Shown here piece by piece: positions 1 through 5,331 of a stretch of 5,511 nucleotides of DNA. The DNA is from Acidovorax sp. (GTDB taxonomy: Bacteria > Pseudomonadota > Gammaproteobacteria > Burkholderiales > Burkholderiaceae_C), in NCBI GenBank assembly GCA_011620245.1, contig WOZN01000004.1, positions 1 through 5,511 on the forward strand. The letters run 5' to 3'. The position numbers and the translations under genes are program-made. The notes under the pieces are model-generated. The model worked only from the letters and a program-made list of their open reading frames with translations. It searched no databases and was not told the DNA's origin. Every line of letters begins with the position of its first letter. Position 1 is the stretch's first letter.

Positions 1-418
1 GCGCATGCTCGACGACGCCGCGCGCACCGCGCAGCAGGCGGCCGATGTGCTGGGTATTCTGGTGGGGCAGGTGGCCAAGAGCATCATCTTCCGCCGCAAG
101 AGCGACGATGCGGCGGTGCTGGTCATCACCTCGGGCGACCGGCGCGTGGACGAAAAAAAGGTCGAGGCCCATGTGGGCAAGATTGGCCGGGCCGATGCCG
201 GTTTCGTGAAAGAGCGCACGGGCTTCTCGATCGGTGGCGTCTCGCCCATCGCGCACGCCACGCCCCCGGTCACGCTGATCGACCAGGAGCTGCTGCGCTT
301 TGAGGTGGTCTGGGCGGCCGCCGGGCATCCGCATGGTGTTTTTCCGCTGCACCCGGGTGACCTGCAGCGCCTGACTGGCGCCCCGGTGGTCGATGTGGTG
401 CAGGAGGTGGCGGCATGA
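1..418 (+). CDS. YbaK/EbsC (ProX-like) aminoacyl-tRNA deacylase, 5' end outside window
   Basis: This is the C-terminal part of a YbaK/prolyl-tRNA-editing domain protein. Family members hydrolyse mischarged aminoacyl-tRNAs such as Cys-tRNA(Pro) or Ala-tRNA(Pro) in trans in the cytoplasm. Counting from the ATG at position 5, the family landmarks are visible: VGQVAKSIIF (residues 20-29) with the conserved lysine K25, a SGDRRVD strand (43-49), the glycine loop GGVSP (77-81), and WAAAGHPH (103-110) near the end. The frame is open to the left edge (codon CGC at 2-4), and family members usually have about 20-25 residues before the equivalent of RMLDDAARTA. The ATG at 5 is therefore probably internal and the real start lies upstream. 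The stop overlaps the next start as ATGA. The substrate tRNA cannot be told from the sequence. The family call is firm. Confidence 0.88.
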   Translation, partial: RMLDDAARTAQQAADVLGILVGQVAKSIIFRRKSDDAAVLVITSGDRRVDEKKVEAHVGKIGRADAGFVKERTGFSIGGVSPIAHATPPVTLIDQELLRFEVVWAAAGHPHGVFPLHPGDLQRLTGAPVVDVVQEVAA

Positions 419-702
419 GTGCTACCAAAGCGATAGCTGCTCGCGCACAGCTGTTAAGCGCTGCAGGCTATTTTGATGCGGATTCGGACGAGGTGATCCC
501 CTCGCCCTGCATCTCGGTGTGCCGCATGACCGAAGACCGCAGCCGCTGCGAGGGGTGCTTTCGCACCATCCCCGAGATTCGCGCCTGGGCACTGGCCGAC
601 AGCGTGGAACGCCTGGCCATCTGGGCGCGGCTGGCGCAGCGCGCCGGGATGCCCTTTCCCCTCCGTACTTCCCTTGAAGACGTGGCCAAGGAGTCGATAT
701 GA
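415..702 (+). CDS. DUF1289 family small cysteine-motif protein
   Basis: This 95-residue protein carries the DUF1289 signature: SPCISVC (residues 30-36), then CEGCFRTIPEIRAWA (45-59). The four cysteines C32, C36, C45 and C48 (CX3C...CX2C) could bind a metal such as zinc or an Fe-S cluster. The biochemical role of the family is not established. The start at 415 is supported by AGGAGG at 402-407, 7 bases upstream, and by the ATGA overlap with the preceding gene. It ends in a second ATGA overlap with the isomerase gene, so the three are probably cotranscribed and coupled. The N-terminal residues 3-21 are encoded by an interspersed hairpin repeat (separate entry) and are not part of the domain. 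The conserved domain begins near residue 28. The family call is good; function is unknown. Confidence 0.85.
   Translation: MSATKAIAARAQLLSAAGYFDADSDEVIPSPCISVCRMTEDRSRCEGCFRTIPEIRAWALADSVERLAIWARLAQRAGMPFPLRTSLEDVAKESI
421..477 (+). repeat. Short interspersed hairpin repeat, copy A, inside the DUF1289 gene
   Basis: This segment of about 57 bases shares GATAGCTGCT (432-441), a T/AAGCGCT block (about 455-462), AGGC and ATTT with a second copy at 2137-2189 on the other strand, in the same order and spacing. It can fold as AGC-T-GCT (435-441) with AGCGCT (457-462), with one bulged T. From memory, very similar elements are scattered through intergenic DNA of Comamonadaceae; I cannot verify copy number here. 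Its length gives 19 in-frame codons (DUF1289 residues 3-21) with no stop. The boundaries are approximate. Confidence 0.7.
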
Positions 703-1340
703 AGCGCATCACTTTCTACCTGGACTTTGTCTCGCCCTATGCCTGGCTGGCCTTCGAGCGCCTGCCCGAGGTGCTGGAGGGCCTGAGCTACAGCGTGGCA
801 TACCGCCCGGTGCTGCTGGGCGCGCTGCTCAAGCAGCATGGCAACCCGGGCCCGGCGGGCATCGCGCCGAAGCGCGACTGGACTTATCGCCATGTCACCT
901 GGCTGGGCCATGCGCTGGGCGTGCCGCTCGCGATGCCGGCGCGGCATCCGTTCAACCCGCTGCCATTGTTGCGTCAGGCCCTGGCCTGCAGCCGTGACGG
1001 CAGCATCAACCGCTTTGTGGCCGGCACGCTGCTGCGCCATGTGTGGCAGGGCGGGCATGATGCGCTCGATGCGCAGCGCCTCACGGCCCTGGCCGCCGAA
1101 CTGGAGCCGCAGCTGCAACCCGACGATGCGGATGGCGCACGCGCCAAGGCGCTGCTGCGCAGCAACACCGATGCCGCCGCCGCGCGCGGCGTGTTTGGCG
1201 TGCCGGCCTTCGAGGTCGATGGCAAGGTCTTCTGGGGCTTCGACAGCCTGCCCATGCTGCGCGCTTATCTGGAAGGCGACGCCTGGTTCGAGCATGACTG
1301 GGACGCCGCTGCAAGCGTGGCGCAAGGCCTGCCGGGTTGA
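699..1340 (+). CDS. 2-hydroxychromene-2-carboxylate isomerase-like protein (DsbA family, kappa-GST type)
   Basis: This 213-residue protein has the length and motifs of the HCCA isomerase branch of the DsbA/kappa glutathione transferase superfamily. Characterised members use glutathione to interconvert 2-hydroxychromene-2-carboxylate and its ring-opened trans form in naphthalene breakdown. Visible motifs are the N-terminal strand and active-site loop FYLDFVSPYAW (residues 6-16), with S12 at the glutathione-activating serine position; KRDW (58-61); HPFNPLPLLR (83-92); and the thioredoxin-fold cis-proline segment GVFGVPAFEVDGKVFWG (164-180), with P169 preceding the final strand. The start at 699 has AAGGAG at 688-693, 5 bases upstream, and overlaps the previous stop as ATGA. 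No aromatic-degradation genes lie nearby, so the true substrate may differ. The C-terminus looks complete. The fold and family are confident; the substrate is not. Confidence 0.85.
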   Translation: MKRITFYLDFVSPYAWLAFERLPEVLEGLSYSVAYRPVLLGALLKQHGNPGPAGIAPKRDWTYRHVTWLGHALGVPLAMPARHPFNPLPLLRQALACSRDGSINRFVAGTLLRHVWQGGHDALDAQRLTALAAELEPQLQPDDADGARAKALLRSNTDAAAARGVFGVPAFEVDGKVFWGFDSLPMLRAYLEGDAWFEHDWDAAASVAQGLPG

Positions 1341-1342
1341 AC

Positions 1343-1402
1343 CTAGGAGGCGAAGGCGCGCACGGCGTCGCGGATCATTTCCTGGTCCTGGGTCAGCAGC
1401 AT
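1343..1402 (-). pseudogene. Remnant of an acyl-CoA dehydrogenase gene (first ~18 codons only)
   Basis: Reading the minus strand from ATG at 1402-1400 gives the 19-residue peptide MLLTQDQEMIRDAVRAFAS, then a TAG at 1345-1343. The first 18 residues read as a typical N-terminus of a betaproteobacterial acyl-CoA dehydrogenase, a family of about 375-390 residues that oxidises acyl-CoA with FAD. A GGAGA ribosome binding site (1412-1408) lies 5 bases before the ATG, so the translation start is intact. Everything after about codon 18 is gone: the reading frame stops and then runs into the antisense of the convergent isomerase gene, whose stop codon is 2 bases away. The gap to the upstream dehydrogenase/reductase gene (58 bases) fits a former operon member. 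The match is from memory, not alignment. A chance peptide is unlikely but not excluded. Confidence 0.72.
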
Positions 1403-1407
1403 TGTTG

Positions 1408-1412
1408 TCTCC
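1408..1412 (-). promoter_or_regulatory. Ribosome binding site of the acyl-CoA dehydrogenase remnant
   Basis: GGAGA on the minus strand, 5 bases before the ATG at 1402. It supports this ATG as a genuine former gene start rather than a random codon. Confidence 0.6.
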
Positions 1413-1460
1413 GGGTGTTTTGTGGTGTCTTGTGTTGCGGGTAGCCCGGGCCAGCGGCCC

Positions 1461-2135
1461 TCACCACGAGGCGCAGGGCGTGCCGTCGCGCTGCAGGAAC
1501 TGGCCCTTGTGCGCTGGCGTCAGCTGCGCGAGCGTGGCGCGCATGGCGGCCACGCTCTCGGGTGCAGTAAGCGGGGCCTGCTCTCCGCCCATGTCGGTCT
1601 GCACCCAGCCGGGGTGCAGCGCCACCAGCGTGGCCTGCGGGTAGTCATGCTGGGCGCTGGCCACCGCCATGTTGAGCGCGGCCTTGCTGACGCGGTAGAG
1701 CCAGGTGTGGCTGTTGGTCACGCCGCCGATGCAGCCCATCTCGCTGCTGATGAAGGCAAAGCGCCCATGCGCGGCCTCGACCAGGGGGGCGACCTGCGGG
1801 ATGGCCTGCATGGCGCCCAGCACATTGGTGTGCATGACGCGGTCGAACTCGCCCTGCGTGGGCGGCGAGAGCGCCGTGCCATCATGGCCCATGACGCCCG
1901 CCACGTAGATGGCAATGTCGATTTTTTCGCCGTCCAGCATCCAGGCCAGTCCGCTCACGCTGGCGGGATCGGCCACGTCCACGGTCAGCACCTTCTCGAC
2001 CCCCAGCGCCTGCAGGCGCTCGCGCCCGGCGGCGTCGCGCGCGGTGGCCAGCACGCGGTCGCCCGCGGCCACATACTGGCGCGCGAACTCCAGGCCCAGG
2101 CCGCGCGAAGCACCGATGATCAGGATATTTGACAT
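1461..2135 (-). CDS. Short-chain dehydrogenase/reductase (SDR), classical type
   Basis: This 224-residue NAD(P)-dependent oxidoreductase has the classical SDR order of motifs. The nucleotide-binding GASRGLG is at residues 8-14, followed by VDVAD (52-56, D53 near the adenine). The NNAG position reads YVAG (77-80). N104 lies in the HTNVLGAM helix, the catalytic serine is in FISSEMG (S130/S131), and the YxxxK pair is Y147 and K151 in YRVSK. HPGWVQTDMGG (174-184) follows. Residue R11 after GAS would fit NADPH preference, which is an inference. The short length and the C-terminal GxFLxRDGTP segment resemble the C-factor/sniffer-like carbonyl reductase subgroup. The substrate is unknown. GGAGG lies 8 bases before the start. 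The gene sits between the thiolase gene and the acyl-CoA dehydrogenase remnant, so a role in acyl or carbonyl metabolism is possible. Confidence 0.9.
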   Translation of the reverse strand: MSNILIIGASRGLGLEFARQYVAAGDRVLATARDAAGRERLQALGVEKVLTVDVADPASVSGLAWMLDGEKIDIAIYVAGVMGHDGTALSPPTQGEFDRVMHTNVLGAMQAIPQVAPLVEAAHGRFAFISSEMGCIGGVTNSHTWLYRVSKAALNMAVASAQHDYPQATLVALHPGWVQTDMGGEQAPLTAPESVAAMRATLAQLTPAHKGQFLQRDGTPCASW

Positions 2136-2136
2136 G

Positions 2137-2189
2137 AAATAGGCCTCCAGCGCTTATTCAGCATACGTAAGCAGCTATCAAAATTGAGT
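2137..2189 (-). repeat. Short interspersed hairpin repeat, copy B, upstream of the SDR gene
   Basis: On the minus strand this reads GATAGCTGCTTA (2179-2168), an 11-base loop, TAAGCGCT (2156-2149), then GGAGGCCTATTT. It aligns with copy A at 421-477. The stem pairs AGC (2176-2174) and GCTTA (2172-2168) with TAAGCGCT, giving 8 pairs and one bulged base at 2173. The GGAGG at 2148-2144 is inside the repeat and is also the Shine-Dalgarno sequence of the SDR gene starting at 2135. The repeat type appears widespread in Comamonadaceae from memory. The outer edge near 2189 is approximate. Confidence 0.72.
2144..2148 (-). promoter_or_regulatory. Ribosome binding site of the SDR gene, contributed by the repeat
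   Basis: GGAGG on the minus strand, 8 bases before the ATG at 2135. It lies immediately after the repeat's hairpin arm (2149-2156), so hairpin folding in the mRNA ends right next to it and could affect ribosome access. Confidence 0.65.
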
Positions 2190-2220
2190 AATTTATGTGC
2201 CGCAGACCCAACTGCTGCGG

Positions 2221-2281
2221 AACACGAAAACCGGGGCGATTCGCCAGCGCGCGCAGGCCTTGGCCTGCTGCCCTGCCCCGG
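2221..2281 (-). terminator. Probable intrinsic terminator after the thiolase gene
   Basis: Starting 6 bases past the thiolase stop, the minus strand holds a nested GC-rich inverted repeat. The outer arms are 2275-2281 and 2231-2237 (CCGGGGC with GCCCCGG). The inner arms are 2262-2268 and 2253-2259 (GCAGGCC with GGCCTGC). It is followed by TTTTCGTGTT (2230-2221). An alternative smaller stem, GGCG/CGCC (2245-2235), sits directly before the T run. The T tract is short (four T), so efficiency is uncertain. If active, it separates aceK-thiolase from the SDR gene, which would then need its own promoter. Confidence 0.45.
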
Positions 2282-2287
2282 CTGCCC

Positions 2288-3481
2288 TCAGACCAGCTCG
2301 ATCGCCACGGCCGTGGCCTCGCCGCCGCCAATGCACAGCGTGGCCAGGCCCTTCTTGAGGCCGCGCGCCTTGAGCGCATACATCAGCGTGACCATGATGC
2401 GCGCACCACTCGCGCCAATGGGGTGACCCAGGGCGCAGGCACCGCCGTTGACGTTGACCTTGTCGTGCGGCAGGTTCAGCTCTTTCATGAGCGCCATGGG
2501 CACCACGGCAAAGGCTTCATTGATTTCCCACAGATCCACATCCCCCACGGCCCAGCCCGCCTTGGCCAGCGCTTTTTGCGTGGCGCCCAGCGGGGCCGTG
2601 GCAAACCATTCCGGCTCCTGCGCGTGCGTGGCGTGGCTCACGATGCGCGCCAGAGGCTGGCAGCCGAGCTTTTGGGCGGTGGATGCGCGCATCATCACCA
2701 GCGCGGCTGCGCCGTCATTGATGCTGGAGCTGGATGCGGCGGTGATGGTGCCGTCCTTCTTGAAGGCGGGCTTGAGCGTGGGGATCTTGTCGAGCTTGAC
2801 CCGGCCCGGGCCTTCGTCCACCGAAATCACGGTTTCGCCCGCGCGGGTCTTGATGGTGACGGGCACGATCTCGTCCGCAAACGCGCCCGATTCGGTGGCT
2901 GCCTTGGCGCGCTGCACGCTGGCGGTGGCAAACGCATCCTGCTGCTCGCGCGTGAACTGGTATTTGGCGGCGCAGTCTTCGCCAAAAGTGCCCATGGAGC
3001 GGCCAGGCTCGTAGGCGTCTTCCAGGCCGTCGAGCATCAGGTGGTCAAAGATGCGGTCATGGCCCAGGCGGTAGCCGCTCCGGCCTTTTTGCAGCAGGTA
3101 AGGGGCGTTGGTCATGCTTTCCATGCCGCCAGCCACCATCACGTCATGCGTGCCGGCCAGCAGCATGTCGTGCGCAAACATGGCCGCCTTCATGCCCGAG
3201 CCACACATTTTGGACAGCGTGACCGCGCCGGCGCTCTTGGGCAAGCCACCCTTGAAGCCTGCCTGGCGCGCGGGCGCCTGGCCCTGGCCGGCCATCAGGC
3301 AGTTGCCAAACAGCAATTCACCCACGGCATCGGGCGACACCCCGGCGCGCGCAATGGCTGCCTTGATGGCCGCGCCACCGAGGTCGTGCGCGGCCAGGCT
3401 GGAGAAGTCGCCCTGCAGCGACCCCATGGGGGTGCGTGCGGCGCCGACGATGACGATGGGGTCTTGTTGGGATGCGGACAT
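2288..3481 (-). CDS. Acetyl-CoA acetyltransferase (biosynthetic-type thiolase)
   Basis: This 397-residue thiolase matches the usual family length of about 390-395. It condenses two acetyl-CoA to acetoacetyl-CoA or runs in reverse. The nucleophile is C93 in LSKMCGSGMKA, followed by GGMESMTNAPY (118-128). NEAF (321-324), GHP with H353 in the NGGACALGHPIGASG stretch, and the second active cysteine C383 in LCIGGGEA complete the catalytic set, so the enzyme should be active. I chose ATG 3481 because AAGGAG (3493-3488) lies 6 bases upstream and the protein then begins just before the conserved PIVIVGAARTPMG. A TTG at 3523 extends the frame by 14 residues but lacks this support. It follows aceK by 38 bases on the same strand, probably as one transcript. 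Whether it serves polyhydroxybutyrate synthesis, ketone-body use or amino-acid breakdown cannot be decided, so no symbol is given. Confidence 0.93.
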   Translation of the reverse strand: MSASQQDPIVIVGAARTPMGSLQGDFSSLAAHDLGGAAIKAAIARAGVSPDAVGELLFGNCLMAGQGQAPARQAGFKGGLPKSAGAVTLSKMCGSGMKAAMFAHDMLLAGTHDVMVAGGMESMTNAPYLLQKGRSGYRLGHDRIFDHLMLDGLEDAYEPGRSMGTFGEDCAAKYQFTREQQDAFATASVQRAKAATESGAFADEIVPVTIKTRAGETVISVDEGPGRVKLDKIPTLKPAFKKDGTITAASSSSINDGAAALVMMRASTAQKLGCQPLARIVSHATHAQEPEWFATAPLGATQKALAKAGWAVGDVDLWEINEAFAVVPMALMKELNLPHDKVNVNGGACALGHPIGASGARIMVTLMYALKARGLKKGLATLCIGGGEATAVAIELV

Positions 3482-3487
3482 GGGAAG

Positions 3488-3493
3488 CTCCTT
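3488..3493 (-). promoter_or_regulatory. Ribosome binding site that decides the thiolase start
   Basis: AAGGAG on the minus strand, 6 bases before ATG 3481. It favours that start over the TTG at 3523, which overlaps the aceK stop. Confidence 0.7.
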
Positions 3494-3519
3494 GGGATTG
3501 AGGGGGGAATACGCGTTGA

Positions 3520-5331
3520 TCAATGGGCAGCGTGGTGGAAGCGCCGCTCGGGATCGTAAGGGAAGACGTCATACAAATGGCCCGCCTGGATGCGCTCCTT
3601 GTGCGACTGCCAGAAAGCCACGTCGAGCAGGTCGCCATGGTGCTGCATGAACACCTCGCGCACGGCGTCGTTGCCCAGCAGAAAAGGAGCAAAGGTTTCG
3701 GGAAATACGTCGTGCGGGCCCACGGTGTACCAGACCTCGCCGCTCATTTCTTCTTCCTCGTTGCGTGGCGTGGGCACGCGGCGGAAGTTGCAGTCGGTGA
3801 TGTATTCGATTTCATCGTAGTCGTAGAACACCACCTTGCCGTTGCGCGTGATGCCGAAGTTCTTCCACAGCATGTCGCCGGGGAAAATGTTGGCGGCCAC
3901 CAGATCCTTGATGGCGTTGCCGTATTCGATCACGCTGCGCTCCATCTGCTGGTGGGCGCGGGGGTCAGACAGGCCAGTGTCAAAGGCTTCCTGCAGGTAG
4001 ATATTGAGCGGAATCATGCGCCGCTCGATATACAGGTGCTTGATGATGACCTCGGTCTGGCCGTCGCTGCCATCGTCGTTTTTGCGGTCGCTGATCTCCA
4101 GCTGGCTGGGCGCGAATTTCTCGATCTCGGCGATCAGTGCGTCGTCAAACCGGTCGCGCGGAAAAGCGACTTCGCTGTACTCCAGCGTATCGGCCATGCG
4201 CCCCACGCGGTCGTGCTGCTTGACCAGCAGGTATTTGCCCTTGACCTGCTCGCGCGTGGTGTCCTTGGGGCGTGGGAAATAGTCTTTGATGAGTTTGAAC
4301 ACGAACGGAAAGCTCGGCAGGTCGAACACCAGCATCACCATGCCCTTGATGCCAGGCGCAATGCGGAACTTGTCGCTGGAATGCTTGAGGTGGTACAGAA
4401 AGTCGCGGTAGAACAGCGTCTTGCCCTGCTTGGCCAGGCCCAGCGCGTTGTAGATCTCGGCGCGCGGCTTCTTCGGCATAAGGCTGCGCAGAAATTGCAC
4501 ATAGGCGCTGGGCACCTCCATGTCCACCATGAAATACGCCCGCGCAAAGCTGAACAGCATCTGCATGTCGTCTTCGCCAAACAATGCTGCGTCAATGAAC
4601 AGCCGGCCATCATCGTCATGCAGTATGGGCAGGGCAAACGGCACCTCGTTGAAACCGTTGATGATCTTGCCCACCACATACGCACCCTTGTTGCGGTAAA
4701 AAAGGCTGCTGAGCACCTGGATCTGAAAGTTGGCGCGCAGCCTGACCTTGTCGAGCCGGCCGCGCATCGCGTTCACCACGCAACCGGCATCGCGCGCCAG
4801 ATCCACAAACTCACGCTGGAGCTGGAAGTTTTCAATGATGCGGCACATGGTTTCGTGCAGGTTGTCGCGCGAGGGATAAAACGCCCGGTAGGTGGGCCGC
4901 GCGGCGGGCTCATCGTTTTCGATGTATTCGGTGCTGACGGCGGGCCGCACAAAGATGAAGTCGTTGTGAAAATGCGTGCGGTGCAGGATCTTCGTGGTGA
5001 CCGAATTGAAGAAAGTCTCGGCCAGCTCGGGCTGGTGGTGGTTGACCAGCAGGCCGATGTAATGCAGCTTGATCTGGTGCCACACGTCCATGGGCTGCGC
5101 GCCCGCGCTGAACTCCTTTTCGAGCCTGCGCACGCATTCTTTGACGCGCAGGTCATAAAACTCGATGCGTTCACGCTGCGCCCGCTGCTGGCCGTGCCAG
5201 TCACCGGTTTCGAAACGGTGTTTGGCCCGCGCAGACTCGGTACGGAACAGCCGGTAATGCCGGTTGAAGCCGTCCATCATGGCCTTGGCAATGCCGTAGG
5301 CCTGGGGTGCATCAAGCCGTTGCGGGAACAT
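3520..5331 (-). CDS. aceK: Isocitrate dehydrogenase kinase/phosphatase AceK
   Basis: This 603-residue bifunctional enzyme phosphorylates and dephosphorylates isocitrate dehydrogenase, steering isocitrate between the TCA cycle and the glyoxylate bypass. The N-terminal regulatory half (about 1-320) includes the typical GFNRHYRLF and [14 protein letters not shown] segments. The kinase-like half begins with the AceK ATP loop APGIKGMVM (325-333) and the nucleotide-binding lysine region VFKLIKD (K346). [10 protein letters not shown] (373-382, D381), HLYIERRM (432-439), [11 protein letters not shown] (483-493, D486 and N491) and VFYDYDE (501-507, D504 and D506) follow; these correspond to the known catalytic residues of the E. 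coli enzyme (D371, D457, N462, D475, D477), so both activities should be intact. It is about 25 residues longer than E. coli AceK. Most of the extra length seems to fall between D381 and D486, near 410-428 and 448-462. The ATG at 5331 fits the family start, though no strong Shine-Dalgarno precedes it. No aceA or aceB is adjacent. The thiolase gene follows 38 bases downstream. Confidence 0.96.
   Translation of the reverse strand: MFPQRLDAPQAYGIAKAMMDGFNRHYRLFRTESARAKHRFETGDWHGQQRAQRERIEFYDLRVKECVRRLEKEFSAGAQPMDVWHQIKLHYIGLLVNHHQPELAETFFNSVTTKILHRTHFHNDFIFVRPAVSTEYIENDEPAARPTYRAFYPSRDNLHETMCRIIENFQLQREFVDLARDAGCVVNAMRGRLDKVRLRANFQIQVLSSLFYRNKGAYVVGKIINGFNEVPFALPILHDDDGRLFIDAALFGEDDMQMLFSFARAYFMVDMEVPSAYVQFLRSLMPKKPRAEIYNALGLAKQGKTLFYRDFLYHLKHSSDKFRIAPGIKGMVMLVFDLPSFPFVFKLIKDYFPRPKDTTREQVKGKYLLVKQHDRVGRMADTLEYSEVAFPRDRFDDALIAEIEKFAPSQLEISDRKNDDGSDGQTEVIIKHLYIERRMIPLNIYLQEAFDTGLSDPRAHQQMERSVIEYGNAIKDLVAANIFPGDMLWKNFGITRNGKVVFYDYDEIEYITDCNFRRVPTPRNEEEEMSGEVWYTVGPHDVFPETFAPFLLGNDAVREVFMQHHGDLLDVAFWQSHKERIQAGHLYDVFPYDPERRFHHAAH

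Noticed and set aside
468..1325. 285-codon open frame on the minus strand opposite DUF1289 and the isomerase
   Set aside because: It overlaps two recognised genes joined by ATGA overlaps. The translation is Q/R/A-rich with no motifs.
1448..1460. GGGCC-AGC-GGCCC hairpin as a terminator between the convergent units
   Set aside because: No T run follows on either strand and the stem is only 5 base pairs.
1422..2132. 236-codon open frame on the plus strand opposite the SDR gene
   Set aside because: The SDR on the minus strand has a complete motif set and a Shine-Dalgarno sequence; the plus-strand frame has neither.
2156..2180. TTGATA and a following AT-rich stretch as an SDR promoter
   Set aside because: TTGATA resembles a -35 box, but the hexamer about 17 bases on is a poor -10 match and the bases are explained by the repeat.
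2200..2220. Hairpin CCGCAG/CTGCGG as a terminator
   Set aside because: It is a perfect 6-base-pair stem with a 9-base loop, but no T tract follows on either strand.
3482..3523. Longer thiolase start at TTG 3523, overlapping the aceK stop
   Set aside because: The internal ATG 3481 has a good AAGGAG 6 bases upstream and gives the normal family N-terminus.
2195..3559. 454-codon open frame on the plus strand opposite the thiolase gene
   Set aside because: It is a shadow of the thiolase, with Gly/Ala/Arg/His-rich translation and no recognisable domain.
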